A DNA stretch of 64,000 nt from CAWCPR01 sp963797475 (GTDB lineage: Bacteria; Chloroflexota; Anaerolineae; Anaerolineales; UBA4823): positions 124,001-188,000 of the forward strand of contig CAWCPR010000012.1 in the NCBI GenBank assembly GCA_963797475.1, given 5' to 3'. Positions within the stretch are counted from its first letter, which is position 1. Each line of letters begins with the position of its first letter. Below are positions 1-7,683 of this stretch, piece by piece. The notes under the pieces were generated by a model that did no database searches, was not told the DNA's origin, and saw only the letters and a program-made list of their open reading frames with translations. The position numbers were made by a program, and so were the translations under genes.

Positions 1-510
1 TCTGACCGGGAGGATACCATCCGGGCTGTCGAGGAGATATTGCTAATGGACTATGGCTTTCCCGATCAGGGACCGGTGCTTCTGGCGCTGGATTATCTGC
101 AGCGGGTTCCGGTAGTTGGGCTGGCTGGGATGGTCCCTGAGGAGCGGCGCGGGGGAGAGGTTGCGGCCGCCTTGCGCGCCCTGGGCCGCCGGCGGGGTTG
201 GGCGGTGATCGCCGCCTGCGCGCTGCGGGCGGAGGGTTTTACCGGCCGGGGTGAGCTCTCGGATTTGCTGGGCGACGAGCGGGTGGCGTACGAGGCTGAC
301 CGGGTGTTGCTATTACAGCGTGATGGGCCTCCACAGGATTGCGGGTGCGTGGCGATCTCGGCCTGGACCCTCAAGGACCGCACAGGGCCACAGCGCAGCT
401 TCGACCTCGAGTTTTGGGGCGAGCGATTCTATCCTTCTCTGGAGAAGGGAGAATGCGGCTATGCCGCAACTCAGAGCTTGCAGCTACGCAGGGGCGCTCA
501 TCATGGCTGA
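1..510 (+). CDS. DnaB-like replicative helicase, C-terminal part (5' truncated by window edge)
   Basis: The reading frame is open from the first base, so the gene begins outside the window; the TTG at 40 is not a credible start. The visible 169 residues look like the C-terminal RecA-like ATPase domain of DnaB helicases: the Walker-B-type segment LLALDYLQ (visible residues 27-34), a helix with RRGGEVAAALRALGRRRGW matching the DnaB 'R.. EI. .LK.LA' helix, SDLLGDERVAYEADRVLLL matching the 'DLR.SG.IE.DAD.V..L' motif, and a closing K-D-R-TGP segment matching the 'K.R.G.TG' arginine-finger strand. It overlaps the next gene by a few bases and lies beside conjugation-type genes, so it probably belongs to a mobile element rather than the chromosomal replisome. 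Confidence 0.6.
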   Translation, partial: SDREDTIRAVEEILLMDYGFPDQGPVLLALDYLQRVPVVGLAGMVPEERRGGEVAAALRALGRRRGWAVIAACALRAEGFTGRGELSDLLGDERVAYEADRVLLLQRDGPPQDCGCVAISAWTLKDRTGPQRSFDLEFWGERFYPSLEKGECGYAATQSLQLRRGAHHG

Positions 511-985
511 GGTCACTGGGCTGATCCTTTCAGTGCTGCGGCAGGCCTGGCTGGCTCTTGCTGGAGCCCTTGCGGCGGTAGCTGTGCTGGCCCTGCTTTC
601 GCAGGTGCTGCGGGCGACGGCTGGGATGGCGTTCTCGGCCCGTTTCTGGGTATGGCAGGCGGCCTCCGGCGGGGCGGCCGTGATGGTCCTGGCTTTGTTT
701 GGGCTGCTCGGCGCGCCGGCCCTGGCGCAGGCTGCCCACCAGGCGCTGCCTGGAAGCGGTGGGTGCGGGCCGGTAGCAGATCTGGGAACGCTGACTGCCG
801 CCCTGATCGCTGCCCTTGCCGCCCTGCGCCTTTTACGAACGACCTTTGCAGCCGTGGTGTGGGCCTCTTTCGGGGGCAGCGCACCGCTGTCCGCTGCATT
901 GGTGGAGGCTGCCGAGGCGGTCTTTGGAATGATCCTGGCCGCTGCTGCAACACCGCTCGCGGCCCACTTCCTGGGCGTTTGCTAA
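503..985 (+). CDS. small multi-pass membrane protein of the conjugation-like cluster
   Basis: About 160 residues, almost entirely Ala/Leu/Val/Gly, with four likely membrane segments (approximately residues 8-30, 45-65, 90-110 and 135-155). No enzymatic motif is visible. The ATG at 503 overlaps the end of the helicase gene by 8 bases; an alternative ATG at 461 in the same frame has a better placed purine-rich ribosome site (GGAGAAGGGAG), so the N-terminus could be 14 residues longer. Position between a helicase and a pilin-sized protein suggests a type IV secretion or conjugation membrane component, but the family is not recognised. Confidence 0.5.
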   Translation: MAEVTGLILSVLRQAWLALAGALAAVAVLALLSQVLRATAGMAFSARFWVWQAASGGAAVMVLALFGLLGAPALAQAAHQALPGSGGCGPVADLGTLTAALIAALAALRLLRTTFAAVVWASFGGSAPLSAALVEAAEAVFGMILAAAATPLAAHFLGVC

Positions 986-1014
986 GCCCTTTTTCTGAAA
1001 GGAGCGCTTCAAGA

Positions 1015-1281
1015 ATGTTTGACCCAATCATGCAACAGATCCAGGCCCTGGCGCAAGACGCCTGGCTTTTCCTTATCGGTTTGCTGGTTATCGTCGCTAT
1101 GCTGGGGGCCCTGTACTACGTCCTGCAAGGCACTGCCGGCGCGGCCTTCGGCGCCGGGCGGATGACTTCCGCCGCCATCATTGGGGCGGTTGGGATCGTG
1201 ATCCTGGTCCTTTTTGCCTTCCTGGTGCTGCCCCGTCTGGGAGAGTTGATCCAGAGTCTGGCACCGGCGCCACCGTTCTGA
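1015..1281 (+). CDS. small two-TM protein, VirB2/pilin-like in size and layout
   Basis: 88 residues starting at ATG 1015, preceded by AAAGGAG at 998-1004. Two hydrophobic segments (about residues 15-35 and 50-72) are separated by a Gly/Ala-rich loop, the layout of VirB2/TrbC-type conjugative pilins and of small TrbC-like proteins in Gram-positive elements. No long signal peptide is visible. Gene order (membrane protein, this protein, PrgI/VirB3-like protein) matches the usual VirB2-VirB3 order, which is the main support for a conjugation role; the sequence alone is not diagnostic. Confidence 0.45.
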   Translation: MFDPIMQQIQALAQDAWLFLIGLLVIVAMLGALYYVLQGTAGAAFGAGRMTSAAIIGAVGIVILVLFAFLVLPRLGELIQSLAPAPPF

Positions 1282-1293
1282 CCGGAGAAGGCC

Positions 1294-1794
1294 ATGTTCA
1301 GGGATCGCGACCTTTTTCTGCTTGGCGCTGGAGCCCTGCTCTCAGTGTTATGCCTGCTTCTGCCCCTGGCCTTTACCGGAAAGCTGGTCGCCGGAGTTTC
1401 GACGCTCGTGGGTTTCATGGCGCTGGCGCTGCTGCGCCTGGGCCCCGACCGGGTGCCATTGGAAGAGTGGCTAATGCGGCGGTTGCGTTTCTGGCTCTCG
1501 CCGCGGCGCTTCGTCTACCACCGGCCGGGTTGGAAGAGGACATCTAAGCGTGCCCCGGCTCGTGAGTCTGCGAAGGGCGAGGCGCATCCAGGCTCTCGAT
1601 CCCGGTGGGCGCCACAGATCAGCTTTCGCCTTGCGAATAAGTTCGCTATGGTGCTTTCGGAGTGTGAGGTTACCGGCCAGTCGCAATCTCCAATTTACCC
1701 GCTTGTATCCGTCTTTTTAGCCGTGCTTGGCGTATACTTCGTCGCTTGGCTGGCCCAGGGCGGGGCGGAAGAGATCGCGGCGGTCTTTCGGTGA
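1294..1794 (+). CDS. PrgI/VirB3-like membrane protein
   Basis: 166 residues. Two N-terminal membrane helices (roughly 7-25 and 30-47) are followed by LGPDRVPLEEWLMRRLRF and a 'SPRR..YHRPGW' stretch, the signature of PrgI/VirB3-type inner-membrane proteins that sit just upstream of the VirB4-type ATPase in conjugation systems. A third membrane helix lies near residues 135-155. Starts 12 bases after the preceding stop with GGAGAAGG just upstream. No VirB4-type ATPase follows; a T2SSF-like gene comes next instead, so the locus is either rearranged or a variant. Confidence 0.5.
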   Translation: MFRDRDLFLLGAGALLSVLCLLLPLAFTGKLVAGVSTLVGFMALALLRLGPDRVPLEEWLMRRLRFWLSPRRFVYHRPGWKRTSKRAPARESAKGEAHPGSRSRWAPQISFRLANKFAMVLSECEVTGQSQSPIYPLVSVFLAVLGVYFVAWLAQGGAEEIAAVFR

Positions 1795-1806
1795 GGGAGA
1801 AAAAGC

Positions 1807-2739
1807 ATGACCACATTACTGGCGTTCGTAGCTGCCCTGGCTCTGGCCGCCATCCCGCTGGCGATTGGCTGGCGGCGGGGGGCGGGGGAGGCCGGTATGG
1901 CCCACGCCTTGGGATTAGGCCTTGTTCGTCGCGGTTTTGACCCGCAGAAATTTGCCCGCCAGACAGGCACGGGACTGGCTTTTAACCAGTTGCTCTTCGG
2001 TTGCCTGTCCTGGATGGCCGGGGGTTTTTTGGCCGGTTTGATGCTCGGTCCGGCGGCGGGGATCCTGTTCGCCGCTTCCGGAGGGTTCTTCTATGCCGGA
2101 GGGCTGTTCGGGCGCAGGCAAGAATTCCGCCTGCGCCAGGCCAGGGATATCCTGCGCGCCATGGGAATGCTGGAGACGCTGCTCCAGCAAGGCCGCCCGT
2201 TGCAACAGGCCATCGAAGAGGTCGCCCGGTCGGTGGGGACGGATGGGCGGCTGGTGCTCGAGGATCTGGCGTACCGCCTGCGAACTGTCCCGGCCGACCG
2301 GGCCTCCCAGGCGGTGCAGGAGTGGACGAGCACCTGGGATAACCCGGCAGTGGACGTGGTGGGCACTGTGCTCCTGGCATCTTTGGAAGGGCGCATCGAT
2401 ATGGCCCCTCTGATCGCCGCCCTGCGGGGGACGCTTTCTGACGTTGTTGAAATTCTCTCGCGCGCCCGGGCGGCGGCGCGCGGCATCGAGTGGCAGTCTC
2501 GTTTCCTGGCCCTTTTTCCCCCGGCTGTGGCGGTGACCATCACCCTGATCATCCCCTCTATGGGGCGAATGTACGCAGCCAACCCGGTCTTCTTGCTCCC
2601 GGTGCTTTTGGGTTCCGGCCTCTCCTACACCCTGTCCATGCGCATGATCCAGGAGGGTCTTTCGATCGAGGCCTCCATGGGGCTGCTCTCCAGAGGAGAA
2701 GGGGAGATCCGGTTGGACCGGCTGGGACGGGTTTTGTAG
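1807..2739 (+). CDS. T2SSF/TadC-like inner-membrane protein
   Basis: 310 residues with the layout of type II secretion F / TadB-TadC proteins: N-terminal helix (1-20), a helix pair at about 60-100, a cytoplasmic helical domain containing RQAR.ILRAMGMLETLLQQGRP and the conserved 'G..L..AI.. A' repeat, and two C-terminal helices (about 235-285). These proteins form the platform that an AAA ATPase drives to assemble pili. Start ATG 1807 has GAGGGAGAAAAA upstream. Stop 2739 abuts the next start, so the genes are co-transcribed. Presence in a conjugation-like cluster is unusual and may indicate a Tad-like pilus on the element. Confidence 0.6.
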   Translation: MTTLLAFVAALALAAIPLAIGWRRGAGEAGMAHALGLGLVRRGFDPQKFARQTGTGLAFNQLLFGCLSWMAGGFLAGLMLGPAAGILFAASGGFFYAGGLFGRRQEFRLRQARDILRAMGMLETLLQQGRPLQQAIEEVARSVGTDGRLVLEDLAYRLRTVPADRASQAVQEWTSTWDNPAVDVVGTVLLASLEGRIDMAPLIAALRGTLSDVVEILSRARAAARGIEWQSRFLALFPPAVAVTITLIIPSMGRMYAANPVFLLPVLLGSGLSYTLSMRMIQEGLSIEASMGLLSRGEGEIRLDRLGRVL

Positions 2740-3438
2740 ATGCGCCAGGCGTTATCCTTGTTCATCGCCGCCTTGGGCGCACCGTTGATTTGCGGCGGGC
2801 TGTTTGTCGTGGTCTTCGTCACGTTGGTGGGGCTGGTCATCCCGCAACTGCCATCCTGGGCACGTGCAGGTGTGCAGGCCTGGATGCTGGGCACACCCCA
2901 ACCGGTGGGCGACTATTACGGTAACCCGGGCGAAGGCTCGGACGGCGTGTTCACCGGTGGCCAGGTTGGGTTTGAGGGCTACGCGGGTCCGGAGAGTTTC
3001 GCCTGCCGCATACCGGCCGAGAAAGGGGTCAAAACGGATGATTACGGCGCGCCACGCGACCCTTATCCCGCTCACAGCGGGATCGATTACGCCACGTGTT
3101 ACCAGCATAACGTGCCGGTGATCACGCCAATGGGAGGCAAAGTTGCCTTTGCCGGGTGGAGCCGCGCCGGGTATGGCAACCTGGTGGTGATCGAGAACGA
3201 TGGCTGGCAGGTCTACCTGGCGCACAACAATTCCTTTTTGGTCGGCGTGGGCGACGTGGTGCGCGCCGGGGATGTGGTGGCTCTGTCGGGCAGCACCGGG
3301 AACTCGACCGGTCCTCACGTCCACTTCGAAACCCGGGAATGCATCGAGGGTCACTGCACCCCGCGTAACCCGAATCTGGTCTTGCTGCCAGGCCAAGAGG
3401 AATACTGCGCCTGGAGCAGCCTGCCGGGCACCTGTTGA
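2740..3438 (+). CDS. M23-family peptidase (membrane-anchored LytM-type)
   Basis: 232 residues. One N-terminal membrane anchor (about 8-36) places the catalytic domain outside the cytoplasmic membrane. The LytM zinc site is intact: H112 and D116 in AHSGIDYA, and H193/H195 in GPHVHFE. The domain from about residue 95 to 220 is a standard M23 beta barrel with GNLVVIEN and 'V..G..V..GD..A..G.TGNSTG' motifs. It should cut peptidoglycan cross-links, the VirB1-like job of opening the wall for a conjugation channel. Its start directly follows the upstream stop codon. Confidence 0.8.
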   Translation: MRQALSLFIAALGAPLICGGLFVVVFVTLVGLVIPQLPSWARAGVQAWMLGTPQPVGDYYGNPGEGSDGVFTGGQVGFEGYAGPESFACRIPAEKGVKTDDYGAPRDPYPAHSGIDYATCYQHNVPVITPMGGKVAFAGWSRAGYGNLVVIENDGWQVYLAHNNSFLVGVGDVVRAGDVVALSGSTGNSTGPHVHFETRECIEGHCTPRNPNLVLLPGQEEYCAWSSLPGTC

Positions 3439-3446
3439 GATCGGGG

Positions 3447-4511
3447 ATGAGTGCGCGGCTGGGGTCCCTGGTGTTCGACGATTGGAGGAGCTCCCCCCTG
3501 GGAAGCGGCTGGAGCGACACTTTCATCTTCCCCCTCTCGGCTCAGGCTGGGCTGCCGCCGGTGGATTACGCTGGCCCGCTGCGGCGCATGGCTGCGCAGG
3601 TATCGAGACTGCGCCCGGGGGCCTCGCTCTGGGTTAAGGTTGAAGCTCCTGGGGAACGCTGGTACGTAGACGAGGTGCGCCAGTCCCTGCGCGGGCTCCC
3701 GTTGGCGGTGGCAGTAACCCGAGACTTAGGATCGCTGCCGCGCCTGCGGGATTTCTCTTTCTGCCCGGGCCTTTTCCCCACGCCTGTATCCCCGCCGCCT
3801 GCCGCGCCAGGCCCCAGGGCCAGCGATCTTTCCTTGCAGGAGGTCCAGGCGCTGCGGGTGCTGGCGCGCCTGGAGATGTCCTACACAGCGGAGATCGCTT
3901 CCCTGGCCGGGGTGAGCCTGCCCACTGCCCGGCAAGCGCTGCGAGACCTCCAACGCCGCCGGCTGGTCGAGCGGGAGGGGCAGGAGACTTTCCCGATCTG
4001 GAAAGCGCGCCGGGCAGGGATTTCGTTGGCTTTACGTAGTTGGGGACTGCCGCCAGGGATTGCTTTTCCAGCCCGGCTGGAACGAACGGCTGCTGGTAGT
4101 CGACACCGGCGCACGGCTCGGCTCTGGCCGGCCTGGCTGCGGCGAGCCTGGCCGCAGGCCGAGGTCTGGACTGGCTGGAGCGAAATCGCCCTGGGGCGGC
4201 TGCGCCCGGATGCCCTGGCCTGGGGTGAGCTCTCGGGACGCGAAGCGCTCTTCTGGCTGGAGGTGGAAAGCGGCAACGCCTCGAGAGAGATGCTGCGACG
4301 CAAGACGATCCGCCGTTTTGAGGCGGCGTTGCTTTATGCCAGGCGTTTCTCGCTTTCTCTTGTCTTCGCCCTGTTGGCTCCGAACTGGGTGAGGCAGGCA
4401 GTGGTGGATGGGTTTATTGTGCTGCCCGGGGACGCTGCTGTGGTTCTGGCCGACTGGAAGGCGTTTGGCGCGCTGCCTGTGCCGAAGTGGGGGGTTGCGC
4501 GGGCAGCGTGA
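3447..4511 (+). CDS. replication-relaxation-family protein (wHTH plus nuclease-like fold)
   Basis: 354 residues from ATG 3447. A winged helix at about 135-185 (AEIASLAGVSLPTARQALRD then LQRRRLV) is followed by a domain with LRPDALAW and FWLEVESGNASREMLRRKT, which matches the D-x-E-x-x-K-like core of the replication-relaxation family found on mobile elements. It would act on DNA during plasmid or element transfer or replication. It is the last gene of the 1-4511 cluster. Its final 172 bases and the downstream spacer occur again, diverged, at 7512-8057. Function is inferred from family only. Confidence 0.6.
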   Translation: MSARLGSLVFDDWRSSPLGSGWSDTFIFPLSAQAGLPPVDYAGPLRRMAAQVSRLRPGASLWVKVEAPGERWYVDEVRQSLRGLPLAVAVTRDLGSLPRLRDFSFCPGLFPTPVSPPPAAPGPRASDLSLQEVQALRVLARLEMSYTAEIASLAGVSLPTARQALRDLQRRRLVEREGQETFPIWKARRAGISLALRSWGLPPGIAFPARLERTAAGSRHRRTARLWPAWLRRAWPQAEVWTGWSEIALGRLRPDALAWGELSGREALFWLEVESGNASREMLRRKTIRRFEAALLYARRFSLSLVFALLAPNWVRQAVVDGFIVLPGDAAVVLADWKAFGALPVPKWGVARAA

Positions 4512-4886
4512 CTGGTCATTTTGGCTACCCTGGCATCCACGCCGCCTGTAAAGAAATTTATTTGCCCAAAGTCCTGGCTGGGTTGGCTAAGTTTGAGAAT
4601 TAAGAATTGTGCCTGGCAGCGATATCCCCCTTGAAATCGAACTTCCAGAAAAAGTTAGACCGGAAAGAATCGCTCGTTATTCTTTGGAGGGGGTCCCCAG
4701 ATAATCCGCGATGCGGATCTCGTCGTTAATTCCGCTTATTTCCGGATCCCAGATAATTATCGTCCGGCTCTGGCTGATCTCATACTTCTCTCGTTCTTCG
4801 GGTGAGGCGTTGTGAAGGGTCGGAATCCACCATAGCGGGATGGACAACTTGCGACCATCGGTCAAATCGACATGCATATACTCATC
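4340..4886. repeat. 547-bp segment, copy A of a diverged direct repeat
   Basis: This stretch covers the 3' end of the replication-relaxation gene, a 130-base spacer and two thirds of the DUF2442 gene. It is repeated in the same orientation at 7512-8057 with almost identical length. Both boundaries are abrupt: the left begins at CAGGCG and the right ends at ACTCATC in both copies. Differences are scattered substitutions and a few indels. Confidence 0.85.
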
Positions 4887-5006
4887 GTTAAAATTGACCG
4901 CGTGGATACGAGCTTCTTCAGGAAAGGTATAGTCTGAGATTGGATGCTGGACCTTAAACCGCTTGGCCTTCGTTTTTCCCTCAACCTGCTTTGCCTCGGT
5001 ACTCAT
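4677..5006 (-). CDS. DUF2442-domain protein (pair member with DUF4160)
   Basis: 109 residues. The core YMHVDLTDGRKLSIPLWWIP then LHNASPEEREKYEIS and 'I.WP.I...I.I.DYL' is typical of DUF2442. Such genes are regularly found directly after DUF4160 genes and the pair is widely predicted to be a toxin-antitoxin-like module, but activity is unproven. The start overlaps the upstream DUF4160 gene by 26 bases, implying translational coupling. A truncated second copy lies at 7848-8057. Confidence 0.7.
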   Translation of the reverse strand: MSTEAKQVEGKTKAKRFKVQHPISDYTFPEEARIHAVNFNDEYMHVDLTDGRKLSIPLWWIPTLHNASPEEREKYEISQSRTIIIWDPEISGINDEIRIADYLGTPSKE

Positions 5007-5250
5007 ACCATTCCTCCAATAAATACTCCAGGTTTTCCCGGATCACTTTAAATGCTTGATTCAATTCATGGATTCTAAGAATCCGGCCTGGCCGGGCGAC
5101 TTCGATCTCCGGCTCTAACCAGATCTTGGCATCATTCTGATCATCCTGGGAGCCTTTGCCCACGTGAACGCTGGCCCGGTTTTCGTGCAAAGCATCGTAA
5201 CTGTGGAACCAGAAGATCAGGCCAGCAGCTTCCAATACTTTTGGGCTCAT
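4981..5250 (-). CDS. DUF4160-domain protein
   Basis: 89 residues. It has the compact DUF4160 layout: IFWFHSYD near the N-terminus, ENRASVHVGKG, AKIWLEPE, then a C-terminal helix ending NLEYLLEEWYEYRG. AGGAG lies three bases before the ATG at 5250, and a perfect TATAAT box (complement of 5291-5296) lies about 40 bases upstream; no good -35 box is seen. First gene of a two-gene unit with the overlapping DUF2442 gene. Probable toxin-antitoxin-like partner; role inferred from pairing. Confidence 0.65.
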   Translation of the reverse strand: MSPKVLEAAGLIFWFHSYDALHENRASVHVGKGSQDDQNDAKIWLEPEIEVARPGRILRIHELNQAFKVIRENLEYLLEEWYEYRGKAG

Positions 5251-5457
5251 CTTCTCCTGTCGAAACTCCTAAATATCTACTCCTACAGCTATTATACTAA
5301 CAAATTAAACCGCGTCTGTCTCAATAAGCAGCTGCGTTTCTAAAATGTTGCCCTATCAAGGCCAGTTCTCCAGTGGAAGTCTCGTCTCTGCCTCGATCGC
5401 CGGGAGGCGGTTATATTTTGCCAACCGTTCTGATTGTAGGAGAAGAGCTGTTGGGTG

Positions 5458-5760
5458 CTATTCTGGCTGGCGTTTTCCCAGCCAGCGCTCCAAAGAGGAT
5501 GGGCTTTCCGTAGATTTCTTGCCTAGTAAAAGCCCCTCGACGCCGATATCTTCATCAAGATCAGGCCAGTAAATTCCATACCCTGCACCGCTAACCTGGA
5601 AATTGGCGCGCTCATCGGGTGTGCCATGCGCCAGACGTGGATACCAAATGATCGGAACGGATATGGTGCGACCATCTTCGAGATCTACCGACAGAGTATC
5701 ATCGGTCACCGTCACTGAGACTGCTCTAGGCAATGTGAGGGTGACCACCGCAGAAATCAT
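5458..5760 (-). CDS. second DUF2442-domain protein
   Basis: About 100 residues from ATG 5760 (a TTG lies 9 bases upstream). The segment SVDLEDGRTISVPIIWYP then AHGTPDERANFQVS, and YWPDLDEDIGVEGLL, gives a clear DUF2442 core. It is only distantly similar to the copy at 4677-5006. Its 5' end overlaps the 3' end of a frameshifted DUF4160 gene, so this was once a complete pair; the surviving partner may be an orphan antitoxin-like gene. Confidence 0.65.
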   Translation of the reverse strand: MISAVVTLTLPRAVSVTVTDDTLSVDLEDGRTISVPIIWYPRLAHGTPDERANFQVSGAGYGIYWPDLDEDIGVEGLLLGKKSTESPSSLERWLGKRQPE

Positions 5761-5973
5761 CCCATTCAATTCTTAGTTTCTCCAGGTTTTCTTTGGTTAT
5801 TCTTTCGAGATCTCGCAACTCTTCCGACTGTAGCCATAATTCTCAGCAGAGGACACATCGGGATCGAGCCAGAATTTGGCGCTCATTGCTTCTCGGTCGA
5901 TGTGTACGCGGCGCGGCTCACCACAATCGTGCGAATAAAAACGGTAGGGCCCGATTTTTAGAGCCGTTGGCAA
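5726..5973 (-). pseudogene. DUF4160-domain gene broken by one-base frameshift
   Basis: Reading the minus strand from a TTG at 5973 gives PTALKIGPYRFYSHDCGEP, then VHIDREAMSAKFWLDPD and ENYGYSRK in one frame. The family's C-terminal helix, ELRDLERITKENLEKLRIEW, continues in another frame and ends at a TAG at 5726-5728 inside the DUF2442 gene. One missing base close to 5827 accounts for the switch. Too short and broken to be found by a simple reading-frame scan. Either a real pseudogene or a sequencing error. Confidence 0.65.
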
Positions 5974-6004
5974 GGATAATCAACCCATGACTTCACTTTT
6001 GTTT

Positions 6005-6140
6005 TCACCTGGAATGCAGTATAAGTGACACTCCCCAGCCGCTAAAGCGGCGGGGCTTCTTGGGGCAGCCATAACCCAACGGTTGTGCTTAAGCCCCAAA
6101 GGGCGTGTCCCGCCCTATTTAGGATATTCCGAGCGGCGTT
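6005..6140 (-). ncRNA. candidate omega RNA (reRNA) of the TnpB element
   Basis: In IS200/IS605 elements the guide RNA covers the 3' end of tnpB and the right end, and its last 16-20 bases come from the flanking DNA. Here the scaffold would span about 6140 to 6025 and include the strong hairpin at 6033-6055. The guide would be the complement of 6005-6024, just outside the terminal GTGAC. Placement follows the known architecture of the family; the 5' limit is a guess. Confidence 0.35.
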
Positions 6141-7310
6141 TACATCTCGATCCAAAGAGACGCCGCAGGGACAGGTAATCCAGCGATCTGAAAGGGAAAG
6201 ATTGGAGAAAGTGGTTCCACACGAACAACAAGATTTGGAAGTGAAGGATGGGTTTACCAGGGTTACCTGCCGACCAGCCTCTACCGCTTTGTCGAGCAGG
6301 CGTTGTTTCAGGTAGCCCCAACCCGCATCCATAATGCTTTTCGATAGGTGGCGGTTCTTCACCATCCCATTGATTTGCAAGTTTTCCAGGGCGATCAGAT
6401 CGTAGTTGGCGATGAAGTGGTGAGCGAGTTTATCGAGGTAGTCTTTGCGGCGGTTAGCGATGTGGAGGTGCTGGCGCTGGAGGGCGAGGACGGCCTCGCG
6501 TCGGTTCGAGCCGCCGAGCTTACGCCTTGCCACCCGCCGCTGTAATACCCTCAGCTTCTTCTGCTCCTCCCGATACCATTTTGGGTTCTCCACCACATCC
6601 CCGTCGCTGGTCGCCAGGAGATGATGAATCCCTACATCTATCCCAACGCTCTTTCCTGTTTCGGGCAGGGTGTTTTCAGGGACTTGACAGGCAAAGCAGG
6701 CGTACCACTCGCCCGCCTGACAGCGGATACGCACGGTCTTGATCTGCCCTTCGATGGGACGATGCCAGCGCACCCGTATCCGCCCGATCCCCGACAACTT
6801 CAACCGCCGCCCGTCTAGCTTGAACCCGTTCCCGTACTCCTTCAACCCAAAACTGTCGAAACGGTTGCGTCCCTTGAAACGCGGGTAGCCTGGAGTCTCC
6901 CCGCCTTCACCCGCCGAAAAAACGCCTGGAACGCTTTGTCCAGGTCTGCTACGACCACTTGCAGGACATGGCTGTGCAACTGGGCGGCAAACGGGTTCTC
7001 CTTCCGATACTCCTTCACCTTCGCAAGCTGCTCGTACTTCCCTACGCTGCGCTGTTCGCTCTCCCAGGCGTCCTTCCACTCCGCAAGGCAGGTGTTATAC
7101 CACCGCCGACAAGTCTCCACCGCCTGTCCCAGCAGGCGGCTTTGCACTTTTGTCGGATACAACCTGTACTTGTAGGTCTTGACGAGCATTGGGTTCCTCA
7201 AGGAGTTATTGTAGCACGCTTGTTCTCTGTGCAGACGGCTAAAACCGCCAAAAACTATAAACCCGCCTTATCCACAGCCGTTAAAACGGCGTGGCCTGCT
7301 GCGGGTTGAA
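6025..7310 (-). mobile_element. IS200/IS605-group element carrying only tnpB
   Basis: A tnpB gene on the minus strand is bracketed by subterminal hairpins typical of this group. At the right end (6033-6055) CCCC-A-GCCGC pairs with GCGGC-GGGG around a TAAA loop, beside the GTGAC terminus at 6025-6029. At the other end there is a perfect palindrome GCCGTTAAAACGGC at 7277-7290. No tnpA transposase gene is present, so the element is non-autonomous (IS1341-like). The outer boundary near 7310 is approximate. Confidence 0.65.
6042..7189 (-). pseudogene. tnpB: TnpB (IS200/IS605 OrfB) RNA-guided nuclease, one-base frameshift
   Basis: The N-terminal third (ATG 7189, MLVKTYKYRLYPTK) reads to AFQAFFRRVKAG; the rest, from GETPGYPRFKGRNRF onward, continues in a different frame, so one base is missing in the G-run near 6895. 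All RuvC residues are present: D in GIDVGIHH, E in ALENLQ, and D in LDRDVNAARN. A zinc-ribbon with CCSCG and CPCG precedes the last motif. TnpB proteins cut DNA next to a target-adjacent motif, guided by RNA from the element's right end. As read, the protein is split and probably inactive. Confidence 0.8.
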
Positions 7311-7341
7311 ATCGGTCAAGGACGCCCGGGCAGGATGTAAT

Positions 7342-7388
7342 TGTTCACCGAAATTGACACCAGGAAACTGTTCAGCGAAAATGTCACC
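7342..7388 (+). repeat. two imperfect 20-bp direct repeats, likely IS end
   Basis: TGTTCACCGAAATTGACACC (7342-7361) and TGTTCAGCGAAAATGTCACC (7369-7388) differ at four positions and are spaced 27 bases apart. They lie just upstream of a transposase N-terminal fragment, so they are probably the subterminal transposase-binding repeats of that insertion sequence. Confidence 0.5.
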
Positions 7389-7408
7389 CTATGGACGAGA
7401 GAGTGATA

Positions 7409-7511
7409 ATGAGCATGAAAGAGATCAAGCGGCTGTCTGTGATCCAGCAAAGTCGATGAGGAGAAAATAACGGTCAAGGAAGCTGGCCAACATCTGGGGA
7501 TATCCATCCGA
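7409..7511 (+). pseudogene. N-terminal HTH fragment of a transposase (ISNCY-like)
   Basis: ATG 7409 gives MSMKEIKRLSVIQQSR then a stop at 7457; one frame over, from about 7461, EKITVKEAGQHLGISIRQA continues the helix-turn-helix. This is the start of a transposase of the ISNCY type ('MSMKE..RL.VIQ....... T..EA...LG.S.RQ'). The fragment ends abruptly where the repeated segment begins at 7512, so it marks a recombination or deletion junction. Confidence 0.55.
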
Positions 7512-7683
7512 CAGGCGCTTCTCGCTTTCCCTGTTATTAGCTCCATTGGCTCCGCATCAGGTGCGGCAGGCAGTAGTTGATAGTTTCATTGGGCTGCCTG
7601 GGGACGCGGCCGTGGTCCTGGCCAACTTGAAGGCGTTGGGCGCGCTGCCTGTGTCGAAGTGGGGGGTTGCGCGGGCAGCGTGA
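7512..7683 (+). pseudogene. C-terminal remnant of a replication-relaxation gene
   Basis: The frame from 7513 gives RRFSLSLLLAPLAP, VRQAVVDSFIGLPGDAAVVL and SKWGVARAA before TGA 7681. This parallels the last 56 residues of the gene at 3447-4511 with mostly conservative or synonymous changes and no frame break. It therefore came from a related but distinct gene rather than from a very recent copy of the neighbour. Confidence 0.7.
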
